A stretch of DNA of 64,000 bases from JBBSHE01 sp038253325. GTDB lineage: Bacteria > Actinomycetota > Actinomycetes > Propionibacteriales > Nocardioidaceae. The stretch spans positions 1 to 64,000 of the forward strand of contig JBBSHE010000015.1 of NCBI GenBank assembly GCA_038253325.1. Reading direction: 5' to 3'. The position numbers and the translations under genes were made by a program. Positions 33,170-41,670 of the stretch are shown one piece after another; the first letter of the stretch is position 1; the number at the start of each line of letters is the position of its first letter. The notes beneath the pieces were generated by a model. The model was not told the origin of the DNA. It saw nothing but the letters and a program-made list of their open reading frames with translations, and made no database searches.

Positions 33170-33568
33170 CAGACGGCTGACGGGAAATGGCAACTCGGCG
33201 TCCGACGCACGTTCCCTCTCGAACCGAACGAAGCCTGGGTGATGCTCGCCTCACCGACGGCATTGCGCACATTGCTGGGCGCCGACGGTGCCGTCCTGGA
33301 GGCGGGCAGAACCTTCACCGATGGCGAGCACACGCAATGCGAGGTACGCAGCGTCACGCCCAATCAGGTCGCGCGAATCTCGTGGCGCCCTCCCGGATGG
33401 GAAGCCACGTCAGTGCTGCAGCTCCGCATCATTTCCGCGGCCACCGGTACGACCATCGCCATCCACCACGAAGGCCTGCCCGACCAACCGTCACGTCAGC
33501 GCTTGCTCGAGCGATGGACGGCAGCGTTGGATCGCCTCGGCGAGACGTTCCCATATCCGCCCTCTTGA
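33155..33568 (+). CDS. SRPBCC (AHSA1-like) domain protein
   Basis: A 137-residue protein of the START/Bet v1-like SRPBCC superfamily, in the branch of activator-of-Hsp90-like domains. It shows RRTFPLEPNEAWVMLASPTA at the start and GTTIAIHHEGLPDQ and LLERWTAALDRLG at the end. Such proteins hold hydrophobic ligands; no catalytic residues can be named. The ATG at 33155 lies in the second copy of a 17-bp duplication. It ends only 5 nt from the convergent Lrp gene. Function is unknown; co-transcription with ridA is likely. Confidence 0.82.
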   Translation: MTPVGQTADGKWQLGVRRTFPLEPNEAWVMLASPTALRTLLGADGAVLEAGRTFTDGEHTQCEVRSVTPNQVARISWRPPGWEATSVLQLRIISAATGTTIAIHHEGLPDQPSRQRLLERWTAALDRLGETFPYPPS

Positions 33569-33573
33569 CTTCC

Positions 33574-34029
33574 TCAGAACCGGGGGTTGCGTTGCTCGTA
33601 CGGCGTGGACAGCACGATCGTGGTCCGGGTGGAAACATTGGCGGTCGCCCGGATCCGCGCCAGCAGCGACTCGAGGTCGGCAGGCTCGGTCACCCGCACC
33701 TTCAAGACGTACGTGTCCTCGCCGGCCACCGAGTGACACGCCTCGATCTCCGAGATGTTCGCCAACCGGTCGGGTGAGTCGTCGGGCTGCGACGGATCGA
33801 TGGGGCGGATGAAGATGAACGCTGTCAGGGCGAGTCCGACCTGACGGAAGTCGATCGCCGCGCCGTAGCCGCGGATGACGCCTCGTTGTTCGAGGCGCTT
33901 GACCCGCTGGTGCACGGCCGAAGTGGACAGGCCGGTCGCCTTTCCCAGCTCGGTGAACGACATCCTGCCGTCACCCGCCAGCAGCTGGCAGATGAGCGTG
34001 TCGACGCCGTCGAGGGACGACCCGCTCAT
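33574..34029 (-). CDS. Lrp/AsnC-family transcription regulator
   Basis: A 151-residue one-component regulator with an N-terminal winged HTH (MSFTELGKATGLSTSAVHQR, about residues 22-41) and a C-terminal RAM ligand-binding domain (FIRPIDPSQPDDS to IVLSTPYEQR). Lrp proteins respond to amino acids or small related compounds. Its ATG overlaps the stop of the M24 peptidase gene by 1 nt (TGATG), so peptidase and regulator are made together; release of amino acids by the peptidase and sensing by the regulator is a reasonable guess. Confidence 0.92.
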   Translation of the reverse strand: MSGSSLDGVDTLICQLLAGDGRMSFTELGKATGLSTSAVHQRVKRLEQRGVIRGYGAAIDFRQVGLALTAFIFIRPIDPSQPDDSPDRLANISEIEACHSVAGEDTYVLKVRVTEPADLESLLARIRATANVSTRTTIVLSTPYEQRNPRF

Positions 34030-35138
34030 CAGCCGCTCACGACGGACAGCTCACGAGGACGCTGGTTCAGCCGTTCGACCCCATCGGCGGTGACGACGAC
34101 GATGTCCTCGATCCGGGCGCCGTGCTTGCCAGGCAGGTAGATCCCGGGTTCGATCGAGAACGCCATGCCCGGCTCGAGCCGGGTGGGGTTTCCCTCCACG
34201 ATGTACGGCGCCTCGTGCGTCTCCAACCCGATGCCGTGACCGGTGCGATGGATGAAGTACGCGCCGAGGCCCGCGTCGGCGATGACCGCACGTCCGACCC
34301 GGTCGAGGGCCTCGGCACTCACCCCAGGGCGGGCGTAGTCGCACTGCGTGCGCTGTGCCTCGAGCAGCACGTCGTAGAGGTCCTGGAAGCCGTCCGGGGC
34401 GGGCCCTTCGACCAGGTACGTTCGAGTCGAGTCCGAGCAGTAGCCCTCGCGGGTCGAGCCACCGATGTCGACCACCACCGGGTCGCCGGCCGCGAGGGGG
34501 GCATCGGTCGGTTGGTGGTGGGGCGAGGCCGCGTTGGCGCCGGTGGCAACGATCGCGAAGTCGGCGCGCGCGTGACCGGCCTCGATCATCGCGTCCGAGA
34601 CATCCCGAGCGACCTCTCGCTCGGTGCGGCCGATCCTCAACCACTCCCCCATCCGCGCGTGCACGCGGTCGATCGCGGCGGCGGCACGGCGCAGGGAGCT
34701 CACCTCGTCGGCGCTCTTGCGGAGCCGGAGGTCGCTCAACAGGTCACCGGCCGGACGCCAACGCAGCGTCGGGTCCGCGGTGCCGAAGGCGTCGACATGA
34801 CGTGCCGGCATCTGGTCGTTCACCGCGAGCACCCGGGGATCGGACGCTGCGTCCAGCGCGAGCCGGTGCGGGTCATCGGTCTCGGACCAGGCGACGACTC
34901 GCATGCCGGCGAGTCCGGCCGGCGAGCGCTCGGCCTCCGCTGCTTCCAGTCCTGGAACGATCAGGGTTGGGTCGCCTTCACGGGGTACGACAAGGGCCGT
35001 CAGACGTTCAAGCGGCGCCGCGTCGTAGCCGGTGAGGTAACGCAGGTCTGCGCCCGGCGTGACGACGAGGGCATCGACGCCCGCGACCGCCATCGCCGCC
35101 TGCAGCCGCTCGATCCGCGACGACAGGTCCAACGTCAT
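34029..35138 (-). CDS. M24-family aminopeptidase (Xaa-Pro peptidase-like)
   Basis: A 369-residue metallopeptidase with a creatinase-like N-terminal domain and a pita-bread catalytic domain. The five metal ligands can be placed: Asp in VVVDIGGSTREG, Asp in YCSDSTRTY, His in HRTGHGIGLETHE, Glu in FSIEPGIYLPG and Glu in ARIEDIVVVT. It likely removes N-terminal residues before proline from peptides in the cytoplasm. It corresponds in position to Rv2089c (pepE) of M. tuberculosis. A TAGATT hexamer lies 6 nt before the ATG. Confidence 0.94.
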   Translation of the reverse strand: MTLDLSSRIERLQAAMAVAGVDALVVTPGADLRYLTGYDAAPLERLTALVVPREGDPTLIVPGLEAAEAERSPAGLAGMRVVAWSETDDPHRLALDAASDPRVLAVNDQMPARHVDAFGTADPTLRWRPAGDLLSDLRLRKSADEVSSLRRAAAAIDRVHARMGEWLRIGRTEREVARDVSDAMIEAGHARADFAIVATGANAASPHHQPTDAPLAAGDPVVVDIGGSTREGYCSDSTRTYLVEGPAPDGFQDLYDVLLEAQRTQCDYARPGVSAEALDRVGRAVIADAGLGAYFIHRTGHGIGLETHEAPYIVEGNPTRLEPGMAFSIEPGIYLPGKHGARIEDIVVVTADGVERLNQRPRELSVVSG

Positions 35139-35144
35139 GGCGTC

Positions 35145-35150
35145 AATCTA
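35145..35150 (-). promoter_or_regulatory. -10 hexamer TAGATT of the M24 peptidase-Lrp operon
   Basis: TAGATT ends 6 nt before the ATG at 35138, the leaderless layout. Confidence 0.5.
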
Positions 35151-35199
35151 AGCAGACCCGACCTGGTCCGAACCTCCAACGACAACGGGTCTGAGTCAG

Positions 35200-36159
35200 A
35201 TGCGTGACATGATCTCGCGGGTGACCCGACGACTCATGCTGCTCGACACTGCGTCGCTCTATTTTCGCGCCTTTTTCGGTGTTCCCGACGTCCGCGCACC
35301 CGATGGAACGCCGGTCAATGCCGTCCGCGGATTGCTCGACTTCATCGCCAGCCTGCTCAACCGGTATGCACCGACCGACCTCGTCTGCTGCTGGGACGAC
35401 GACTGGCGACCGTCCTGGCGGGTCGCCCTGATCCCGTCGTACAAGGCCCACCGCGTCGTCGCCGAGCGCACCGGCGCGGTCGACATCGAGGTCACGCCCG
35501 ACCTGCTGCAGCCGCAGATACCCGTCATCGAGGAGGTCCTCGACGCCCTGGGTCTCGCCGTCGTCGGGGCTGACCAGGCCGAGGCGGACGACGTGATCGC
35601 CACCCTCGCCACCACCTCATCGGTCGCCACCGACGTCGTAACGGGTGACCGGGACCTGTTCCAGCTGAACGACGACGACCGCGGCATTCGGGTGCTGTAC
35701 ACCGGCCGCGGCGTCGGACGACTCGAGGAGATGGACGCGGCCGCGCTCGTGACCAAGTACGGCATCCTTCCGGAGCAGTACGCGGCGTTCGCCGTCCTGC
35801 GTGGCGACCCGTCCGACGGGCTGCCTGGAGTGAAGGGGGTCGGCGACAAGACCGCGACCGCACTGTTGCGGCAGTACGCCGACCTCGATGGGGTGCTCGC
35901 CGCGGCATCTGACGGCGGGTCCGGTCTGGCCTCGTCGCTCCGGGCGAAGATCCTGGCGGCGCAGGACTATCTGACGGTGGCCACCCGGGTGGTCGAGGTG
36001 GCTCGTGACCTCACCCTCCCCGCGGTCGAGTCCCGGCTTCGCCCGGTGCCCGACGAGGTCGTCGAGGCACTCGCCGAACGCCTCGGTCTCGGATCGTCGG
36101 TCCGTCGCGCCGCCATCGCGATCGAGAAGGCCGCGTCTGCCGGGGCGGGGTCGGCCTAG
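35200..36159 (+). CDS. 5'-3' exonuclease / flap endonuclease-like protein
   Basis: A 319-residue stand-alone relative of the 5' nuclease domain of DNA polymerase I. Acidic metal-binding residues occur in LMLLDTASLYFRAF, WDDDWRPSWR, QAEADDVIATLA and VTGDRDLFQL, and the helix-hairpin-helix that grips DNA is in GDPSDGLPGVKGVGDKTATA. It probably works in repair or RNA primer removal. The true start may be the GTG at 35221 or an ATG at 35236, since family similarity begins at LMLLDTAS. Its M. tuberculosis counterpart Rv2090 sits in the same neighbourhood. Confidence 0.93.
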   Translation: MRDMISRVTRRLMLLDTASLYFRAFFGVPDVRAPDGTPVNAVRGLLDFIASLLNRYAPTDLVCCWDDDWRPSWRVALIPSYKAHRVVAERTGAVDIEVTPDLLQPQIPVIEEVLDALGLAVVGADQAEADDVIATLATTSSVATDVVTGDRDLFQLNDDDRGIRVLYTGRGVGRLEEMDAAALVTKYGILPEQYAAFAVLRGDPSDGLPGVKGVGDKTATALLRQYADLDGVLAAASDGGSGLASSLRAKILAAQDYLTVATRVVEVARDLTLPAVESRLRPVPDEVVEALAERLGLGSSVRRAAIAIEKAASAGAGSA

Positions 36160-36205
36160 CAACGAAGCGGCTCGACCAAGAGCAGCCTGCGGCTCGGAGA
36201 GGATC

Positions 36206-36224
36206 TACAATTCCGGTTAACCGG
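36206..36224 (+). promoter_or_regulatory. TACAAT -10 box with a perfect 12-bp palindrome on the transcription start
   Basis: TACAAT (36206-36211) is followed by CCGGTTAACCGG (36213-36224), an exact palindrome that would cover the predicted transcription start of the two-gene operon beginning at 36240. A repressor bound there would block initiation. Confidence 0.5.
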
Positions 36225-36239
36225 ACTTGCGGGAATGCC

Positions 36240-36539
36240 ATGGATCGTTCCGAATTCTTTGCCTCGCTGGCCGCGGCCGCGCCGCGCCACGAGGACATCG
36301 TCTACGTCGAACGGTGTGGCACGACCTATTCGTGGCAACGCGCGACCCCGGGCACCGAACCACCGGTGCCAAGTCCCGCGGCGGATGTATGGATCTATTT
36401 CTCGGGACCCTGGCCACGAGAAGACCCGGTCCGGCTGAGGGCATTCTGCGAGGACCTGCTTGCCGAGATGGAGTCGATGGCCGGTGGAGACGACCGGTGC
36501 CGTTGGCCGTTGGACCAGCCATGGCCGATGGCGCACTGA
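36240..36539 (+). CDS. Unrecognised small protein, first gene of a two-gene operon
   Basis: A 99-residue soluble protein I do not recognise. It starts MDRSEFFASLAAAAPRHEDI and later has DVWIYFSGPWPREDPVRLRA and an acidic helix FCEDLLAEMESM; Trp and Pro are frequent. No metal motif, signal peptide or membrane helix is visible. It is preceded by a palindromic site and followed after 10 nt by the nuclease-like gene, so the two are probably expressed together. Confidence 0.65.
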   Translation: MDRSEFFASLAAAAPRHEDIVYVERCGTTYSWQRATPGTEPPVPSPAADVWIYFSGPWPREDPVRLRAFCEDLLAEMESMAGGDDRCRWPLDQPWPMAH

Positions 36540-36549
36540 GCCGGTAGTC

Positions 36550-37656
36550 GTGGACTATCGGGTCTCGGCGCAGGAGCGGGCCGCATTCAAGCGGTGTCGC
36601 CGGCAGTGGGACTTCGGCTCGGTGCAGCGGCAGAACTTGCAGGCTGTCGACGCCCCGCCGCCGGGCTTGGATCGTGCCGTCCGCGATGCGCTCGCCGTGT
36701 ACTACTACCCGGGCATGTGGGACTGGCCGAGCGAGATCGTTCTGCCCCTGGTCGGCAAGGCCTTCATGCGCACGATGGCAACGGCGCCGCCGACTCCACA
36801 GCGCGCTGCCGAGCTCGACCTCGGGACCGAGCTCCTCGAGCTGTACTTCGCGTGGGCGCCGAGCCTCGACGACTTCGGCCCGCTCAAGATCGAGACCGAC
36901 GTCGAGTCACTCGTCCCGGACATCCGTGAACCCGACCGGGGACTGCTGACGGACGACGGGCGCCGGGTGCTCTACACCGAGCGGATCGCGCTGCTGGCAG
37001 TCGACGCCACGGACGAATGCTGGGTCGTCATGCACCGCGTCGTACCTGCCTGGCAGGACCTCGAGTCGCTGCTTCTCGACGAGTCGGCCGTCGCCGCCTG
37101 CTGGGCGTGGGAGCAGACGTACCTCGGGATGGAGATCGCGGGCACCATTCACAACGAAATCGTCCGCTCGACTGCGAACGTCGTCCGACCGGAGTCCCCG
37201 ACGTCTCGAACCGGCCGGCCGGGTCGCGGTGGCTACTCCCAGAACGAGCCGAGTGGAGGAGGACGCTCGATCCCGCAGCTACAGCGTCCCGACCGCCTGG
37301 AGAATCGTTCGGTGACGGGTGCTCGGGTGGAGCAGGAGACAGCCGGAGGGCTACGTCGTACCCGCATCCGGCGTACCCGCGCCGAGATCGAGTCGACGGG
37401 CGGGCAGCTGGGTGCCGAGCTGCTCGAGATGCTGGACCCGGACCTCGTCGCCTACCCCACGCCTTCGCCTGCACACTGCCCGCAGTGCGCTTTCGTCGCA
37501 CCGTGCCTGACGATGACCGAAGGGGCCGATCCGGCCCTGGATGTGGTCTCCCGGTTCAGACCGGGCCCGACAGCCGCCAACTACGAACCTCACCTCGGCG
37601 CCGGCGGCGGCGGGCGCATCGTCGCAATTCCTCCACCCCCTCGTCCCCCGCCCTAA
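36550..37656 (+). CDS. PD-(D/E)XK nuclease-like protein with a probably dead active site
   Basis: A 368-residue protein organised like RecB/Cas4-type nucleases: one Cys at the N-terminus (FKRCRRQWDFGS) and a terminal cluster HCPQCAFVAPC, the arrangement that binds a 4Fe-4S cluster. In the core, where active enzymes read GRID followed by an acidic residue, one residue and Lys, this protein has YTERIALLAVDATDECWVVM then HR, lacking the expected Asp and Lys. It may therefore bind DNA without cutting it. A long polar insertion (about 215-300) and a Pro-rich tail are unusual. Start is the GTG at 36550. It ends flush against the next convergent gene. Confidence 0.65.
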   Translation: MDYRVSAQERAAFKRCRRQWDFGSVQRQNLQAVDAPPPGLDRAVRDALAVYYYPGMWDWPSEIVLPLVGKAFMRTMATAPPTPQRAAELDLGTELLELYFAWAPSLDDFGPLKIETDVESLVPDIREPDRGLLTDDGRRVLYTERIALLAVDATDECWVVMHRVVPAWQDLESLLLDESAVAACWAWEQTYLGMEIAGTIHNEIVRSTANVVRPESPTSRTGRPGRGGYSQNEPSGGGRSIPQLQRPDRLENRSVTGARVEQETAGGLRRTRIRRTRAEIESTGGQLGAELLEMLDPDLVAYPTPSPAHCPQCAFVAPCLTMTEGADPALDVVSRFRPGPTAANYEPHLGAGGGGRIVAIPPPPRPPP

Positions 37657-37917
37657 TCATTCTTGACTGCTGGCGAGAGCATCCAGTGTCCGGTCGCGGC
37701 TCGGAAGGAACAACCGGCACGCAGCACCCGTGACGGGCGACTCGCCGAGGATGTCGACGCCGTCGACCAAGATCGTCGGTGAGGGGTAGTCACCGCCTTG
37801 ATGCTCGTGCACAGTGGTGGCTGCCAGGTCGCGCCGGCGGAGGCATTCGTCGAGCACTCGGCGTACGGACGGGGCGTTCGGGCAGTCGTTCGCGTACCAG
37901 AAGTCGATCCGGGTCAT
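37657..37917 (-). CDS. Thioredoxin-like fold small protein
   Basis: An 86-residue protein resembling small thioredoxin-like domains found near mercury and redox proteins. The N-terminal strand and site region is IDFWYANDCPNAPSVRRVLD, with a single Cys rather than CXXC, and the cis-Pro region is YPSPTILVDGVDILGE. A second Cys is in GAACRLFLPS. It may be a redox or metal-binding adaptor; activity is unproven. GAAGGAG lies 6 nt before the ATG at 37917. Its stop abuts the stop of the nuclease-like gene. Confidence 0.7.
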   Translation of the reverse strand: MTRIDFWYANDCPNAPSVRRVLDECLRRRDLAATTVHEHQGGDYPSPTILVDGVDILGESPVTGAACRLFLPSRDRTLDALASSQE

Positions 37918-38061
37918 TGCACTCCTTCGTACCTCAGCGCCCGCATCTCACTGGCGGGACGTCCCACCGTGGTCCTGCCGGTACGCACGCTACCCGGCGC
38001 GCCGAACGCGCAGTGCCGGCAAGATGCTGGACGGACGTTGTTTCCTCGATGCTGTTTCCGG

Positions 38062-40728
38062 TCAGTCGGAGTCGGCGGCGTACGCCACGACCCCGCGCCG
38101 AAGTCCACGTACCGCCTGCCGCGCGACCCCGCGCAACCCACCATCGCCCGCCGCGTCGGCAACCTGCTCGCACAGGTCGAGCAACTGCTTCACCGAGCGG
38201 ACGAAGTCGCCAGGCGTGATGTCGATCTCGTCGAGGACCGTCGCCAGGGCAACTCCCGACGCCCAGAGGTACGCGGCGTCGGCGAACCCGGTGTCCAGCT
38301 CGCGCAGGAAGTCGAGCTGGTGACGCCGCTCGACACGCTGCAGGTCACGTTGGATCCGCTGCATCTCGGCAAGCACCGACCGCACCACCGCAGACTGCGG
38401 GCGTGTCGCTGGGACGCCTTCGACCCGGCGCGTCTCGTACACGAGTGCCGACAGGCAGGCCGCGAGCTCGGCTGCCGTGAGACCTTTCCAGACGCCCCGT
38501 CGCAACGCCTCGGCGGCGACCAGGTCGAGCTCGTTGTAGAGCCGGGCGAGGCTCCTACCCGTCGCGGTGACGCCGCCTTGCGCCAGGTAGCCGAGCTCGG
38601 TGAGAAGGTCGCAGACCCGATCGAACTGGCGGGCGATCGTGTTCGTCCGCTGCTCGATCCGGATGGTCAACTCGGCGGCCTCCCGCCGCGCAGACAGGTA
38701 CCGCTCCGCCCATCGAGTGTGGTCGTCTCGGGCGGAACAACGATGACAGGGATGCATTCGGACCGCCCGCCGCAGCCGCTCGGTTTCCGGGTCGCGCTTC
38801 GGTTTCGATCGCCGCGAGTCGTCCGGAGCCGCGTCCCGCGTCCGGAACCTGAGCTGCGCCGCCAGCGAACGGCGCTGTTGTGGGTTACGCGGGTTGAACG
38901 TCTTCGGCACCCTGATCCTCGTCACCGGTTCCACCGGCTGGTCGAAGTCCAGGAACGACAACCGCCGAGCCTGGCGCTCGGCCGTGACGACGAGCGGACG
39001 CGGGTCTTCCGATGAGGACTTGGCCGCGCGTTCGACGACGACCGCTCGTCCGGCCCAGCGTCCGAGCGGGACGTCGATGACGTCGCCGGCTTGCAGGCCG
39101 CGTAGCGCGGCTGCGACGTCTGCCCTGCGCATGATCCGGTGCTGCTTCTTCGCCGAAGACTCGCGTTCGGCGAGCGCGCGTACCAGTGCGGTGTATTCGT
39201 CGAAGTCCCCACGATCACATTCGACCTGCGATGCGAATCGCCCGGCCGCCTCCTCTGCCTGGCGTACGCGCTGGGCGAGGCCGACGACCGCACGATCGGT
39301 CTGGAACTGGGCGAACGACGACTCGAGCAGCTCCCGGGCTGCCTTGGTACCGACCTGCCCGACGACGTTCACCGCCATGTTGTACGACGGACGGAACGAC
39401 GACCGTAACCGGTAGGTTCGGGTCGACGCGAGACCCGCAACGCCGGCGAGCTCGACCTCGGGACGCCACACGACGACCGCGTGGCCCTCGACGTCGATTC
39501 CGCGGCGTCCGGCCCGGCCGGTGAGCTGTGTGTACTCGCCGGGTGTCACGTCCGCATGATGCTCACCGTTCCACTTGCTCAACTTCTCGAGGACCACGCT
39601 GCGAGCGGGCATGTTGATCCCCAATGCGAGCGTCTCGGTGGCGAACACCACCTTGATCAGACCTCGGACGAAGAGCTCCTCGACGCACTCCTTGAAGGCC
39701 GGTAGCAGCCCCGCGTGGTGAACGGCGATCCCACGACTCAGTGACTCCAGCCAGTGGTTGTAGTCGAGCACGGCGAGATCGGCATCGGACAATGCAGCCA
39801 GCCGACCCACCGCGACCGAGATGATCTCGGTACGTTCCTCGCGGCTGGTGAACCGCAGCTGGGCGTTCGTGCACTGAGTGACGGCCGCGTCACAGCCGAG
39901 GCGGCTGAAGATGAAGACGATGCACGGCAGCAGCCCCGCCCGGTCGAGGGTGACGACCATCTCGGGTCGCGGGGTCACGCCCGCGGGCGCGCGGGACCTG
40001 GGTGGGCGTCGCTGACCGCGGGTCGAGTACACCCGGGAAGCACGCACCGCCTGGCGGACGGCGGAGACCGCGTCCGGGCTAACCTCCGCCCGGCCCGCCG
40101 CGCTCTCGGCAAACAAGTCGTAGAGCCTGGTTCCGACCAACACATGCTGGTAGAGCGGAACCGGGCGGCGCTCCTCGAGCACGATGTCGGTGTCGCCGCG
40201 GACCGTCCGCAGCCAGTCTCCGAACTCCTCGGCGTTCGAGACGGTCGCCGATAAGGCGATCACCGACACCGAGCCGGGCAGGTGGATGATCGCCTCCTCC
40301 CAGACGGCACCACGACTGCGGTCGGCGAGGTAGTGGACCTCGTCCATCACGACATAGCGAAGTCCGCTGAGTGTCGCCGACCCGGCGTACAACATGTTGC
40401 GCAGCACCTCGGTGGTCATCACGACGACCGGTGCCTCCCCGTTGACCGTGCGGTCACCCGTCAGAAGTCCGACGCTTCCCGCACCGTAGCGCCGGGTGAG
40501 GTCGGCGAACTTCTGGTTCGACAACGCCTTGATCGGGGTCGTGTAGAAGCATTTCGACTCGGATGCCAGAGCTTGGTGGACGGCGAACTCCCCGACGACG
40601 GTCTTGCCGGATCCCGTCGGCGCCGCGACGAGCACGCCACGCCCGGCGGCGACCGCCTCGCACGCCCGGTTCTGGAACGGGTCCAGCGGGAAGTCGTAGA
40701 GTGCCGTGAAGTCGGCGGGGACGCTCAT
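38062..40728 (-). CDS. helY: Ski2/Mtr4-like DEAD/DEAH-box helicase HelY
   Basis: An 888-residue superfamily 2 helicase. Motif I is APTGSGKT (near residue 36), Ia TTPIKALSNQK, II DEVH in YVVMDEVHYLA, III ALSATVSN, and VI TGRAGRRGID. The C-terminal half contains an arch-like insertion and the DSHCT-type helical domain (LARLYNELDLVAAEALRRGV). It matches actinobacterial HelY, thought to act on RNA or DNA in surveillance or repair. The ATG overlaps the stop of the lipid kinase gene by 4 nt. The order tatC - helY is as in M. tuberculosis, with two genes inserted. Confidence 0.95.
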   Translation of the reverse strand: MSVPADFTALYDFPLDPFQNRACEAVAAGRGVLVAAPTGSGKTVVGEFAVHQALASESKCFYTTPIKALSNQKFADLTRRYGAGSVGLLTGDRTVNGEAPVVVMTTEVLRNMLYAGSATLSGLRYVVMDEVHYLADRSRGAVWEEAIIHLPGSVSVIALSATVSNAEEFGDWLRTVRGDTDIVLEERRPVPLYQHVLVGTRLYDLFAESAAGRAEVSPDAVSAVRQAVRASRVYSTRGQRRPPRSRAPAGVTPRPEMVVTLDRAGLLPCIVFIFSRLGCDAAVTQCTNAQLRFTSREERTEIISVAVGRLAALSDADLAVLDYNHWLESLSRGIAVHHAGLLPAFKECVEELFVRGLIKVVFATETLALGINMPARSVVLEKLSKWNGEHHADVTPGEYTQLTGRAGRRGIDVEGHAVVVWRPEVELAGVAGLASTRTYRLRSSFRPSYNMAVNVVGQVGTKAARELLESSFAQFQTDRAVVGLAQRVRQAEEAAGRFASQVECDRGDFDEYTALVRALAERESSAKKQHRIMRRADVAAALRGLQAGDVIDVPLGRWAGRAVVVERAAKSSSEDPRPLVVTAERQARRLSFLDFDQPVEPVTRIRVPKTFNPRNPQQRRSLAAQLRFRTRDAAPDDSRRSKPKRDPETERLRRAVRMHPCHRCSARDDHTRWAERYLSARREAAELTIRIEQRTNTIARQFDRVCDLLTELGYLAQGGVTATGRSLARLYNELDLVAAEALRRGVWKGLTAAELAACLSALVYETRRVEGVPATRPQSAVVRSVLAEMQRIQRDLQRVERRHQLDFLRELDTGFADAAYLWASGVALATVLDEIDITPGDFVRSVKQLLDLCEQVADAAGDGGLRGVARQAVRGLRRGVVAYAADSD

Positions 40729-41603
40729 GCAGGGGCGAAGACGCTCAAAGATCCTGGGACGACCTCGACCGTGATCGGTAGTTCACCGAGCCGTTCGCCG
40801 TCGGCGTACGCCGCGACACCACTGGCCGCGATCGTGGCCCGCCGGACCCGGTGCCGCAGGTAGGCCGGATGCGTGACGTGGGTGCCTTTGAACAGGCGCG
40901 GGTAGACCTTGATCAGCTCGATCTTGCTGACCGGCTTGATCGCGACCAGGTCGAGGTACCCATCGTCGATCTGGGCGCCTTCACACATCCGCAGCCCGCC
41001 GCCGTACGACGGGCCGTTGCCAACGGCGACCAGCATGGCGTCGAGCTGCTGTGCCTCGCCGTCGAGCTCGACGGTGTAGTGCACCGGTCTGAACACCCGT
41101 AGCTCCGCAAGGGTGGCGAGGTTGTAGCGCATCTGGCCCTTGGGCCATCTCATCGTGTTGGCCCGCTCGTTGACCAGGCTGTCGAAACCGGCGGCGAGCA
41201 CGGTCACGAAGTATGCCGAGGCGGCGTGTCCGAGGTCGATCCGTCGGGACTTCGCCGCGAGCACGACGTCGACGGCCGCGAGCGGTTCGCGTAGTGGGAG
41301 GCCGAGGCTGCGGGCCACATCGTTTCCGGTTCCCGTCGGGACGATGCCCAGCGGAATGTCGGTGCCGGCCAGCTCTTGCACGGCCAGATGCACCATCCCG
41401 TCACCGCCCATGACGACGAGCGCGTCACATCCATCGCGGACCGCTTGGTTGGCCAGCCGCACGGAGTCGTCCGCGTCCACGCCGACCAGCTCGTCGACAA
41501 CGGCACCCCCGGACCCGAGCCGCTGGGTGAGCTGTGGAATCACGCGGGCATGGCGGCCCTTACCAGCAACGGGGTTGGCGAGGAACGCGACATGCGACGG
41601 CAC
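40725..41603 (-). CDS. Diacylglycerol kinase-family lipid kinase
   Basis: A 292-residue lipid kinase of the DagK/YegS group, which phosphorylates diacylglycerol or a related lipid. Seen are FLANPVAGKGRHARV at the N-terminus, the nucleotide loop VVMGGDGMVHLAVQ, GIVPTGTGNDVARSLG and a C-terminal beta-sandwich with AAYADGERLGELP. No membrane segment is present, so it acts at the inner membrane surface. The GTG at 41603 is chosen since similarity starts there; longer in-frame extensions are low complexity and overlap no signal. It is co-translated with helY. Confidence 0.92.
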   Translation of the reverse strand: MPSHVAFLANPVAGKGRHARVIPQLTQRLGSGGAVVDELVGVDADDSVRLANQAVRDGCDALVVMGGDGMVHLAVQELAGTDIPLGIVPTGTGNDVARSLGLPLREPLAAVDVVLAAKSRRIDLGHAASAYFVTVLAAGFDSLVNERANTMRWPKGQMRYNLATLAELRVFRPVHYTVELDGEAQQLDAMLVAVGNGPSYGGGLRMCEGAQIDDGYLDLVAIKPVSKIELIKVYPRLFKGTHVTHPAYLRHRVRRATIAASGVAAYADGERLGELPITVEVVPGSLSVFAPA

Positions 41604-41670
41604 GCAGGTGACCCTATCCGTCCGACGCCCATGCCCACCAGCAGCCGCCGCCGCACCCGAGCCTCCTCGA

